DNA of 64,000 nucleotides from Carallia brachiata (Eukaryota; Streptophyta; Magnoliopsida; Malpighiales; Rhizophoraceae): positions 13,555,351 to 13,619,350 of the forward strand of contig JADCRB010000068.1 in NCBI GenBank assembly GCA_021464245.1, given 5' to 3'. Within the stretch, counting starts at the first letter, position 1, and every line of letters begins with the position of its first letter. The notes beneath the pieces are model-generated. The model had not been told where the DNA came from. It saw nothing but the letters and a program-made list of their open reading frames with translations, and did no database searches. Position numbers and translations under genes: made by a program. Below, piece by piece: positions 47,568 through 58,950 of the stretch.

Positions 47568-47907
47568 ATTCTTCTCCGAGCCACAAGGACAAAGAGGCAA
47601 TTAGATGTTTTTAAACCAAGTAACTAGAGAAAAGAGGGATATGCAAATAGATGTGGCTGCATGTGTATATATTCTTCGCTCATTGTGAAAATTCTGCTTT
47701 CGTCGCTGTACATATACAGTTATTTGCTTTGAGAATAACGACAATTTTGCTGCTCCTGTTTGGCACAACGATTAAGAAAGCTGACGAAACAAAACATTCT
47801 TAATTGTGGACTGAGACACCGAGGGAGACCAGCATCAATCAATAATGGACATTCCAACAAAGACCTTTTTTTTTTTTTTTTTTTTTTTGGCACGTTGGGA
47901 ACAAATC
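47568..47907. other. Upstream flank of the membrane-protein gene
   Basis: Probable promoter and leader (see TATA entry), then a 23-base T-run (about 47867-47889) next to the neighbouring transposon. No gene. Confidence 0.45.
47660..47680 (-). promoter_or_regulatory. TATA-like box of the membrane-protein gene
   Basis: On the minus strand 'gaatatatacacatg' lies about 100 bp upstream of the ATG at 47567, a normal spacing for a short leader. This supports choosing that ATG rather than the TTG-initiated extension to 47600. Confidence 0.45.
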
Positions 47908-48586
47908 ATTGTTGGAAAATCTGGATTAGATTGACCGATTCAACTGGTCGGATCAGCAACTGGTCAGAAGTCTGGTTCGGATTGTAACTTAAATTGACTG
48001 CGGACCGGACCGGTCAAAATCCGGTCAATAGATCGGTTCAACCGATCGGACTGGTGAACCGATCCCGGGTTGACCGGGTTAGTTTCTTTTAATAATCAAG
48101 AAAAAATTTCACCTAATTTTTGTAGAATTTAGTTTTCGAACCTCTGACGTCCAACATGAAAGGTAAGTCTCATTTCATTAGATCAACTTATAACTTGTTG
48201 TGATTTTTTTTTTTTACTTATTATTTTCTTAAATATCTCATATAATACACATACTATCTTATGTATCTTATAAATTAATACTTACTATTTTCTTTCTTTT
48301 GTTAAGATAATTATTAATTTTTTTGAATTGTTAATTCTATCTTATAATAAATTCTAAATCATATATTTTAAATTTATAAATGTAAGTATTCTAATACATA
48401 CATATGTATTATAATATTACATTTTACATATAAATTTTGATGTATAATATATATAAATATTTTTTTATATCTTTAATATTAAATACCAGTTTTATCGGTT
48501 CAATTTTCGGTTAAACCGGTTGAACTGATTGAATCTTTAACCACTAAACTTTTCGGTTCAATGTCCAGTCCGATTCTTACAACATT
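47908..48586. mobile_element. CCGGTT-rich non-autonomous DNA transposon
   Basis: Left end ATTGTTGGAAAATCTGGAT and right end (reverse complement) AATGTTGTAAGAATCGGAC are inverted. GGAACA occurs just outside both ends, suggesting a target duplication. Subterminal regions carry dense 'accggaccggtc', 'aaccgatcgg' and 'gaaccgatccc' palindromic words. AT-rich middle, no coding. Confidence 0.6.
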
Positions 48587-49159
48587 GGAACAGAGAACCT
48601 TTTTTTTTTTTGGTAAAAAAAGTGCAGAATCGCTCTCTCTCAAAAGGTGCACAATCGCTTTCTCTCTCTCTCTCTCTGTCTCTCTCTCTCTCTCTCTCTG
48701 TTTGGGTGTTTGAAATGTTGCTGAATAGAATGGGCAGACAATTTTTATATACATTCTATCTTATAATAAATTCTAAATTATATATTTTAAATTTATAAAT
48801 ATAAGTATTCTAATACATACATATGTATTATAATATTATAATTTACATATAAATTTTGATGTATAATATATATAAATATTTTTTTTATATATTTAATATT
48901 AAATATCGGTTTTACCAGTTCAATTTCCGGTTAAATCAGTTGAACCGATTGAATCTTAAACCACTAAATTTTTCGGTTTAATGTTCAGTCCGGTTCTTAC
49001 AACATTAGAACAAAGAACCTTTTTTTTTTTTTTTGGCAACAAAAGTGCACAATTGCTCTCTCTCTTTTTCTCTCAAAAGGTGCACAATCGCTCTCTCTCT
49101 CTCTCTCTCTCTGTTTGGGTGTTTGAAATGTTGCTAAATAGAATGGGCAGACAATTTTT
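48334..49159. repeat. Tandem duplication (~415 bp) of the transposon's right half and flanking CT tract
   Basis: 48334-48746 and 48753-49159 are about 90% alike: both start 'attctatcttataataaattctaaat', pass through the CCGGTT-type right end, a T-run and CT microsatellites, and end 'tgtttgggtgtttgaaatgttgct(g/a)aatagaatgggcagacaatttt'. The duplication therefore post-dates the transposon insertion. Confidence 0.88.
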
Positions 49160-51065
49160 TAAAATGGTTGTGATATATTTTATTATTTTATTTTTATTAT
49201 AAATAAGTATAAATAAAAATTAGGCATATTTCGAATATAGAAGAGTAAAAGTTCCCAACAATCAACGAGTTTAGGCTTTCTTTCCTTGCTAGGTTACATA
49301 TATAACGGCGTCGTTAGCAGGATGATAAGGGCTAGACTTTTTTAAAATTATCTTCTTATTTTAATTCGGCAAAAATTGAGCCATCCAAAAATCCGTTATC
49401 TTTTCAGGGGTCAGATGGAGCAAGGAACTTTGAGGTAAATTAATTATGAGCCAAATTATATTCCTCGTTTTTTTTTATGTGTTCTCCACATAAATAAATT
49501 TAACAGGATTTTAAAAATAAGAGTATCATAATAAACTAGAATAAAAAATTTTTTAATTATAGATAATTCATCGAATATCTTAAAATATTGCGATTTTAAG
49601 TTATTCTAAATATTTTATGAATAATAAAAAATTTAAAAAATTAAATATTAATGTGATTACCTTTGTTTAGGTGATGATTTTTTTTTCTTTATTCACAATT
49701 AAGGGAAAAAATGAGAAAAAATAAAAAAAACTCACAAATTCTTTTTTTTATCTTAAGAGATAAAAAAAAAAAAAGGTAATAGAATTTCCAAATTCACCTA
49801 TTATTTTCTCAATAAGGGAAGATAGAAAAAAAAATCTCCAATTACCCAATTTTTTTAAAGAAATAAAATTGCTCTAAAATTTTCTTCTATTTTCTTTTAA
49901 AATAAAGAAAATAAAAAAATCATAATATAAGTCACTTATTTTCTCAAAAAGGAAACACAGAAAAAAACTATTAATCAAATTATCATCCTTTTTTTGGGGG
50001 GGGGGGGTTGGGGGGTGGGGAAGAGAAAAGAGACAACTTTTAAAATTTCATGTTAATTGGAGATTGTAAGGAGAGAGAGAGAGATGGAGATTGGGCTGAA
50101 GAGAGACGTGATGTGGAGTTTTATGTGGCATATTTTGCTGATTGGAATTAGGACTTAGGAATTATTAGTTTTTGTCACGCAAGACTTCATGTAAGAGCTA
50201 GATGTGCCTCACGATTATCAGTTAATAGGTGTTAACAGAAATTAAAAGAAATTAAAAGTTATTGACCTTATACTAAAATTTTTTAACGATGCTGATATTA
50301 ATTTAATGTTTTTTAGATACGAAACTACAAATTGACAATCGTAATGCAAGGGTAGCAACTTAAATATAAATTTATCTTTATATTAAACAATACATAAGAT
50401 CTATTTAAAATAAAAAATAATAAAATAAATTTGTGTAGAATAAAATTATAAATAAAATATATTTAAAAAAATAAATTTTTTTAACCGACGCCAACATAAC
50501 TGAAAATATTTTGTCAATCAAAATTTACATGTGTCATTCACGGTGGCTAGTATTTCGGTTGTGGTTACATTGAGGCTTCGAATGAATTCTGTTTGTTTAA
50601 ATGCTTAAATGAATCGGCTTGCTAAGTGGGATCTCGTTTTTTGGCAGTTTACGAAGATCATAATTTTGGCCTAGCCATGTGAAGGCCGTTTTGGTTGGTC
50701 TTGTCTTCTACTATGTGTTGAAGGTGCCTATGGTTAAGTGTATGCTTGTGCAATTATGGCGTCGAGTTTGGTCTTGCCTTGCTCTACTGAAGATAAACAA
50801 TTTTCTTTGTTAGAAAGCAGGCAATGATGGGGTAGAGATTGTGTTGGTTGTGTGGATTTAGGAGGGCAGGGCAAAACAAGGGATGGGTATTCTAAAAAAA
50901 TATTACAATAAGATCGGAAATTGAAAAGAAAAAACTGGCAATACAAAGCATTTTGAACATTCAGAAGAAATTTTTCATACATTTCTTAGTAATAGCATAC
51001 CCAGAAACCTAGAAAATATAGTATAAGCTCAATTTAAGTTGTGCCTAGCTAGCAATTAATCCCCA
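49160..51065. other. Intergenic DNA with a G-rich tract
   Basis: AT-rich; no gene. A G-run (about 49997-50021, GGGGGGGGGGGG TT GGGGGG T GGGG) may form a G-quadruplex. The last part is probably the 3' flank of the minus-strand HIPP gene. Confidence 0.45.
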
Positions 51066-51603
51066 TTACATAATGGAGCAAGCATGAGGATTCTCATCGC
51101 TGAACAAGGCATTGGCCCGTTCACCATCGAGTGTGGAATGAGTTGGGCTACCGTAGTAACCATAATCAACATCGCTGTAGCTATTCTTGTGAGAGTTGTA
51201 TGAAGAGGTAGTAGTAGTTGGGGAAAGCTGAGTTGCATAATAGGAGATTGGTGGCTCAACTTCGTATTGATGGCGTTGATAATAGTAGTAGTAGTACTGC
51301 TGGTTATCGTCTTTAGGGAATGACCATAGCTCAGCTCTTCTCTCTGTCTTCCTCACTGCTTTAAGCACCTTCTCTTGGTCTGCCCATCCCATGACTGTTA
51401 CCTTTTGTGCTGTCATGTCTATGTCGATAACATCCACTCCTGATATGCCACATATATAAGATTTATCAAAAATAATTCCTTACTCTTTGGGAGACAAGAA
51501 ACCAATTTCCATATTACTAAGTTTTACCTTGTAGCTTTCGCAAAGCCTTCTTTATCTTGCTCTCACAGCCAGCGCAATCCATATGCACTCTCATCTCTAT
51601 GAC
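51066..51603 (-). CDS. Heavy-metal-associated isoprenylated plant protein (HIPP), 5' exon unresolved
   Basis: Two exons are clear: 51603-51528 and 51439-51066, with a phase-1 intron (CAAG|GTAAAA and TCAG|GAGTGG). They encode an HMA domain, with the metal-binding CxxC in MDCAGCESKIKKAL, then DVIDIDMTAQKVTVMGW and the VLKAVRKTERRAELW end. A Tyr/Gln/Ser-rich linker follows (a run of six Tyr), and the tail is ENPHACSIM, a CaaX box for farnesylation. HIPPs bind heavy metals or act as membrane-anchored metallochaperones; many respond to metal or drought stress. Relatives have only a few codons before the first exon shown here, so the true start is probably a tiny exon upstream of the acceptor at 51604-51605 (CAG|GTCATAGAG); I could not locate it. 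Frame and motifs are intact. Confidence 0.88.
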
Positions 51604-52949
51604 CTGGTACGCAAAAGCAAAATGACCATGTTTTTCACAAGAGTCAGAAGCATCCAAATTTTCTATGACTAGTCACACAAATCGTAGTTAAAGAATGTTC
51701 AGATTGAGGCCTCCGTCTGCAGTTAGTGATGATTGGGATTATACAATGACAAGTAAGAAAGTTTTAATGCATTTCTTAGTGCATGAAACAGCTGCGAGAT
51801 TTTGATTCTTTGATGCGAGCATTTGAAGGGGAGTGGTATTACAGGGTTCTTTTACAAAATAACAATAGCTCTACATGAACGAAAATGAAAATAGCCCTTC
51901 AGCAAATAAAATATCAAGCAATTGCATTTGTCCAAATGTATGGGTGCGCGCAGTTGTACATATGCAGGCACAAATATGTATCCCACCGTCATCTTGGAAG
52001 ACAAAGAAATCTTGGGCTTTCTATTAATTTCCTATGGGTATGAAGAAATGATATGTGCCTGCAGGACGGGAATGAACATATAGGGGCATTGCCCTATCTG
52101 TTATATGTCATCACTTGGCGGCCATGGCAAAGGTAATAGAGCGATAGGAGAGAATATGTGTTGTTTTCTCATCCCCACAGTAATCTTTTCATCTTTTTCC
52201 TTTTTCCCTAACTTCCTTCTAAGCGACAAATATTAAGTATCGGCCAAGATTCGAGGGAAAATGCAAAGCAACTGCATATAAGTCAGATTCTATCTAGATA
52301 TTTTATTGGTTAGTTCGAAGACCCCAAACCTACGTATTTTTTGAAGGGTAGGAATTTGAATCTGCCCAAGCTCCATTCGAACTACTCAAAGCATACCTTT
52401 ACAAGAAAGATTTCACAACTGTACTGCGGAATCTAAACTTAGATCCCTAAAGCATATTACTTTTGCCTCTGGATCAGCAAGTTCAGTGGTCCTTGCAACT
52501 TGCTAGCATATGCTGATCAAAATTGAATATAATGTCTTCTTTTTTTTTTTTTTCTGAGCGAAAAATTGAATTTAATGTCTACAGTCTCCGCACCCTGCAA
52601 AGTGTATTGGAACACTCAATATGGCTTGCTTAGATTGCTCAGGAGCTACCCAATAACGCTGCTTGGTACACGATTCTAATCTTTACTTCATGTCATATTT
52701 ACATTTTTTTTTTTTCTTAATTGGCTCATTCGACAGTTGAGACTTTGAACTTTGAATATGACTCCAGTATTACTAAACCATGCATTGCTGTAAAACATAA
52801 GTATTTCTATCTTAATCAAGTGTTAGAATATTTACAAAAAAAAAAAAATTTGTATATATGTAAACTATATTTTAATTATGCATTGTGTTTCTTAAGAGAC
52901 ATTCTAGTTATTAAAGTTTATATTTTTATTCTAGAGAGGTCTTGAATTC
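51604..52949. other. Upstream region of the HIPP gene
   Basis: Contains the missing first exon and promoter somewhere, but none can be placed with confidence. T-run at about 52538-52554. The rest is AT-rich without a recognised gene. Confidence 0.4.
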
Positions 52950-55900
52950 TAATGTGAGAAGGGAGAGTATCAAATTTATAAAAATTGAAAATTTCTATTA
53001 TATAACTCATTGTTCAATAAGTCTTCTAATAGATAAAAATGAATGTATTGTATGTGTTGTCAAAGTTAAGAAAAATTTTAGTTGATGCCTATGTAGCGAT
53101 GTTTGTCTATTTTTGGAGATACTAGTACACTTTCATATTAACTAGGTGATCTTTTCGTTAATTATATAATCTTTCTTCAATTTTACGAATATTAGAAATC
53201 CTTTATTAGTAGAATTCTATGTAGCCAATTAATTATTATAAAAAATTTCGTATTATGAAATAGATATAAAAGAATATGACATTATATAATGTTATTATTT
53301 CAAATGATTCAATTTTGTTTAATATTATTTCACATTAATTTCAAATTTTATAAAATTATGATTTAATTATATAAATGTTAATAAATCTAATTTTATTAGG
53401 AAATTATCATATTTTTCTAAGTAACATTCTAGTGACAACTTCAATTTATTCTAATATGATCTAAAATTATTGTAGTGTGATCTAACCCTTGCTTAAGCAA
53501 GATGATCTAGCACATATTTTCATTTACTAAATTCATATTAATGCTTACTTAAATCATTTAAAACTTGTGCAACCAATATACGCTTAATTAAGGAAAATCA
53601 AATAACAAATAAAAAATATGCGCAATGTAAGAAAATAAAATAAAAAAGCATACAAACTCCAAAAAAAAAAAACTACTTTCAATATATTTTTTTTTTGTTC
53701 TTAAAGAATTATACATAAAACTTAAGTCTCTTTTCATAAAAATTTACTTATTAAGAAAAACCTGTGCATTGTATGGGTCTAATACTCATGTATATATATT
53801 AATATTACTGGTGCCGTTATTTTGAACAATTTTTAATGGAAAAATAACTTATAAGCATGGTTTGTTATATTTTAGAGATATTAGAAGAATCATATATTAA
53901 CTACATCATCTCATCCTTAATTATAGGGTTAGGGCTATGGATATTAGAAGAATTTGATATCTTTTAGAGTTTGAAAAAAAAATTTGTTCAAATAGAATTT
54001 TTTTAAAGAACAAATTATTATCAAAAATTTTATATAGTAAAATAAACTTAAAAAATTGATGTTGTATATTGTTGTTATTTCTAATTATTCAATTTAATTT
54101 AACATTATTTCACATTAATTTCAAATTTGTGTGAAATTAAAAATTAAAATTTTGTAAATATTAATAAATTTGATTGTCTTTGAAGATTCTCATATCGTGT
54201 CCTTAGTAATGGAATTCTTAAAAGCTCAATTCTAAATTTATAAATTTTTTAATTTAATAAATTCTCAACAATTGTAGTCTTTTTTAATATTCTAATAGAA
54301 CTAATATTTTAATAATTGTAATATTTTTTAGTATTTTATAAAAATTAGAATTTTAGTTTCAATATCAACTTCATTCAGTTTCCTTTTTCGCATTATAAAA
54401 AGACATTAGTATTTTTTTATTTGCATTATTAGTTACAAAATAATTACCAGAAACATTTCAACGACAACAGTATTTGAATCCACCACTTTACCCATATTTT
54501 TTCTCTCACAATTTTTTCATATTTTGTACAAAATAATTGCTCTTTTTCTTGACTTTTATTTGTGTTGACTCTTATGTTTAGCTTTTCACCAAAAAAAAAA
54601 AAAAAGAAAAAAGAAAACAAAACTCCTCTGTTTAGCCAGGATAGACTTTTATCCTAGCTTTTTCTTGCTCTTGGATGATAATTTTTATTAATATATTTAA
54701 ACAGATGTCTGTTAATTCATCACACGATAAAAAAAAAAAATTCTAAGAGTGTTGGAAATTTTGATTATGAATTCAATTATGATTAGAATGCAACAATGAA
54801 TTTTATTATATTTTCTATTAAATTTTTTTTAGGGTTAGTACATGAATTTTTCAAAGATCCTCTTTTGCTCTCCCTATAGGTGGTGAAAGAGATTCTGACT
54901 GCTATTTACGAGGTAAAAGCATTATCTTATATATATATATATTTATTTATTTTCCACTGTGTCCTGATTTTCTGATTATAAAGTTTATTATAGTTTTTTT
55001 TACATATAATTATGTAAAAATATCTATTTGCATTACGAAATTTTAACTATTTTAACTTCTGAGTGGACTATCAAATGTCCAGCCAAAGTCAGATCTATAG
55101 TTTACGCAACTTTGGTACCACAACAAACAAATCCTTCATTTGATAATTGATTTGTTCACGTTTTCTCACCCTGTCAATTAAAAGCTCTTTTTGGCTGCAA
55201 GGCAAGGTAAATTTTTCTTGCTTTTTTCTTTGAAGTTAAATTTTGAATTTTAATTCAAAATCTTCATTGAGTTTGTCCAAATTGATCCTACCAATTTTTA
55301 CAATTGGGTATGTTCTATTCTTTCTTCTTCTTCATGGATTTTTTTTTCTTTTGTTAGTTTTCATAAAGCTGCTTCCAATTGCTTCTTACTAGCTAATAAC
55401 TTTCGTGGATCCATCCCTAGGTGGTGGTATGTATATAAAACATTCATATTCTAACAATTTCAATTTGGTTTTTCTTTTACTTTCTTTTTTTATTATTAAT
55501 TATTCTTTGTTATTAAAAATAATGCTTTCTTTTAGAAACGAAAAATTATTCAATTAATTCAAAAAGATATAATATTGGCACGTAAGCTTTATCTTAATCA
55601 ATCCATGGAATTGTAACTAGGTTTTGTTTTTAGTTTACATGTCCACAAACGGTAGGTACTTATTAGGGTGCACCAAAAAAAATGGTGCTTATAAGGTTCT
55701 TCCACAAAACAAAATTACAGTAGTGGTTAGCTTATGGCATCATGCCAATCTTGAGATCCCATAATCATTCGTCTGGTAAATTTAGAGGCGAGTCAAAATT
55801 AGTTGGTAGAGTCCTATATGCTTTTTTTTTTTTTTTAACAATTTGGATTTTCTTTTCCTTAATTAGTTTGAATTAGATTTTAAAAACAATTATAATACAT

Positions 55901-56868
55901 TTGAATCTCTTTTTATTTTTTTTTTATCTTTTAAATAAAATACAAACCAAAATAAAATTTTTAACAAATTTTGATAAATCCTCTCATCACACGGGTCTAA
56001 TACTAGTTATATATAATAATAATTCTAACTAGAAAAAAAATTATCTGAGAAGATTTTCATATTTTCTATAAAACAATTATAGTTAGAAATTAATTTTTTT
56101 TCAATTATGATCTAACAGACATTATAATCTCTTAATCCTAATAATTTAGAAGACTTTCATAATAACTAGAGTTATGATCATAGTTGCAAAGGCAAATTCA
56201 CTTTAGTTTCAATCTTAATTTTATTCTGACTTTGCAATAGTAATCATACAGTTCAAAAAGAAATTTTAATCAACTAAAATTCTATCTAACGTATTAATCA
56301 TTATCGAAAAATTTTTAAGTAATCAAATAATTTGATGTTTCTTGTTATTAAGTTTATGTAAAAGAATTTGACATTTTAAATTGTTTATGTTTCTTGTCAT
56401 TAAGTTTAATTTAATTATATTTCGCGTTAAGTTTAAAAACCTTTTAAATTAGGATTTAAATTTCATAAATATTAATAAATTTGTTTTTCTTAAAAGATTT
56501 TTATAGTATAGTTAAAAATTTAATTCACTCAATTATGATCTAACACGTAATTTAATTTGCTCAATTCATGTTAACAATTATTCGTACATATCTAAAACTC
56601 CTACAACACAAATATGTATAATTGAGAAGAAAAAAAGAGAAAATTTCTATAAAAAAAAAAAAGAAAGAAAAGAAAAGTAATCATAAATTTCTCGTTTGGT
56701 TTTCTTAGATATATATATTCACATTCATCATTTTATTTTCTTCAAAAAGAAAATACTACTCAGGAGTTATGTCTCTATTTGTTTTGCTATTTTAAATAAA
56801 ATATAAACAAAAATATACTTCTCATTAAATATTATAAACTCATGCATCACATAGTCTAGCTGATGGTG
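52950..56868. mobile_element. Patchwork of Helitron-like relics
   Basis: Three related 3'-end-like segments are visible: 53758-53785 (CCTGTGCATTGTATGGGTCTAATACTCAT), 55983-56007 (CATCACACGGGTCTAATACTAGT) and 56840-56861 (CATGCATCACATAGTCTAG). They resemble plant Helitron termini, a small hairpin then CTAG-T. Each is preceded by similar AT-rich sequence ('tttaaataaaata(c/t)aaac(c)aaaa'). A ~160-bp motif ('attatttcacattaatttcaaattt...') recurs at about 53290, 54090 and 56400, and again near 31040. No Rep/helicase coding. Confidence 0.5.
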
Positions 56869-57420
56869 TCCTTAACTAGCGGCTTAACTGTTGCTAGCCA
56901 ATAATGAATTGAATGGAGGAAGTGGGGCCCTAAGTGCCCTCGCGTGAGGCCTGTGAGGTAGAGGTTTGAGAGGAAGGGCATATAGTGTGTGGAGCTACTT
57001 ACGTGTGTGCGTGAGTGGTTTAGTGAAGAGTAGATGAGGAGGAGAGGAGAGTTGACTTAGAGAGATCAACTGAAGTTGAATGGAAGGAGTCCAGGATGGA
57101 GAGGCCAAAAGTCCTCTATTAATGAGCTCTCCTCTCTTACTCTTATACATGCCTTGACTTTGGCGGTAGTTTAATACTTGACAAGAATGTTGCTTGATGC
57201 TTGATAGATGGTGGTAGGTGATGTTGGTTTATTAGACAGGAAATCCAAAAGTCAAGAAGCACGAGGTGTCCTGCGAGGTGTCTCCGTGCAAATTGTTTGG
57301 GCCGTTAGTGGGATTTCAACAGGTTGGGTAGCAAGGTTGTGCTTGGATAAGAGGTTGAAGCCCGTTTGTCAAAGCCCGGTAAGGATATCTATCATTAGGG
57401 TATAGGGTATAGATTAGTCA
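56869..57420 (+). other. GC-richer island of unknown origin
   Basis: Against an AT-rich background this ~550-bp block has normal composition and ends shortly before 'acggtatcag' (57443-57452), a phrase like a Copia primer site. It could be a degraded LTR. The 65-codon open frame (57208-57405) has no known domain. Confidence 0.3.
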
Positions 57421-58810
57421 GTTTATTAAATTAGATACTGAACGGTATCAGATTAAAAAAAAAAAAAACATTGCTAAAACTAACAGAAGTTAGATCTCAT
57501 CAATTTTTTGAGACAAAAATCACTTATGTGTTGACGTTACTTTATTTTATGAATATTTAAGTATTTGATTCAAATTCTTAATTTCTCAATAAACTCCTGT
57601 GCGTTATAGTATTGGAAATTAGCTTAATAGTTGATTTGTAGTATTTTTTTTAGTATTTTCATTGAATTAGAATTTCAGAAGGTTCCCTTATTTCCGTAAT
57701 TCTATTTCTTTCGGTTCCTTTCATAAACATATATATTTATTGTTAAATACGAATTTTATTGATTCAAATTTCGGTCAAATTTTCAACTGCTAATTTTTTC
57801 AATTACCGGTTTTCATAACATTGTAGAAAGGTTCATTTATTTATTTGAGTGGACTCTAACAGAATTTTTAATCCGATTCAAAAAAGGTACTTAGTTTATT
57901 ACGAAATTATTTTTTTAATTTGAATTTCATGCTAAAAATAATTCAATGTACAACAAAACGAATTAAATATGTAAGGGACAATTTGTAATTTGCACAACTC
58001 AATCGATTTTGTTGCACATTGAATCGGTTTTATTGCACATGTAACCATTTTGACAATAAAATCAAATTTAAAATATAAAAATTATGCCCTTGGAATTATA
58101 TTGAGTAAAATCTCAGTACATCTCAGTATATACCCAAGCTCGCATTATCCACTGAGTCCAGCTTTCTTCCCCATTCCAGCTTATTTATTTAGAAGAAAAA
58201 AAATTATCAAATATCATTAAATAAAATTATGTTATTAATTATTACTACTTAAATATAATTATGTAGCCTACTTATTTATTTATTTTAATTATTGTCGGGC
58301 AAAAGGATGGCCCAAAACTCGCTAACTCTAGCCTGAGTCTGAGTCCATCCATCAAGATTCAAAGGCACTGTTGCTGTGAATTGACTATTCGTTGACTGCC
58401 ACCTTAACATAGTAATTAGTTTGGCAGCTTTCAAGTTTCAACTAACAAAACTGTAATGCCTAATAAATTTCCCCGTTAGAAAACCTAACAAGAAAAGAAA
58501 AGGTAGTTGTTTGCTGACACTTTCAAATTATTTAAGACCACCAACAAAGGCCGAACCACATCTCCATCGCAAACCAAATTGGATTGGATTGGACTGCCAA
58601 ATGGGTCCTAGTCCCCTTATAGTAACATGTAACATGTGAAATCTGCCCGCATAATAACATTCCAAAATCTGTATTAGGCCTAAGTTGGCATACCTTTTCT
58701 TGTTCAACGATCCACTTCAAAATCTTTGGAACAGTCGATGTCCAAAGTTATCGTAGATTGGCCTCACTGGCTCATGGACGACGCTATGAGCTTTTTCTAA
58801 TCAAATAAAT
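57421..58810. other. Intergenic DNA
   Basis: AT-rich. No gene or clear element. Short diverged direct repeats ('ttgcacattgaatcggttttattgcaca') near 57990-58040. Confidence 0.45.
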
Positions 58811-58811
58811 T

Positions 58812-58950
58812 CTTTTTTTTTTTTTACGGTCTACAGGACAGCCTCAACCAAGGGTTGGGAAACTTGCAGGAGGTGGGAGTCAATTCAAACCTCCTTAGTA
58901 CGAAGTTAGATAATCGATTACCTAACTGAGCTGGTTGTCAAATACATACG
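58812..58950 (-). mobile_element. tRNA-derived SINE
   Basis: On the minus strand the segment reads 'caaccagctcagttaggtaa' (A-box-like), then 'aggaggtttgaattgactccc' (B-box-like), an unrelated body, and a ~13-base A tail (T-run at 58813-58826 on +). That is the standard SINE layout. A possible short target repeat (tatttga) flanks it, but is not convincing. Confidence 0.6.

Noticed and set aside
46366..47604. Plus-strand open frames opposite the membrane-protein gene
   Set aside because: Antisense shadows; the minus-strand frame has membrane segments and conserved reductase-like motifs.
51949..52130. Possible organelle-derived insertion in a GC-richer stretch
   Set aside because: I recognise no chloroplast or mitochondrial gene in it.
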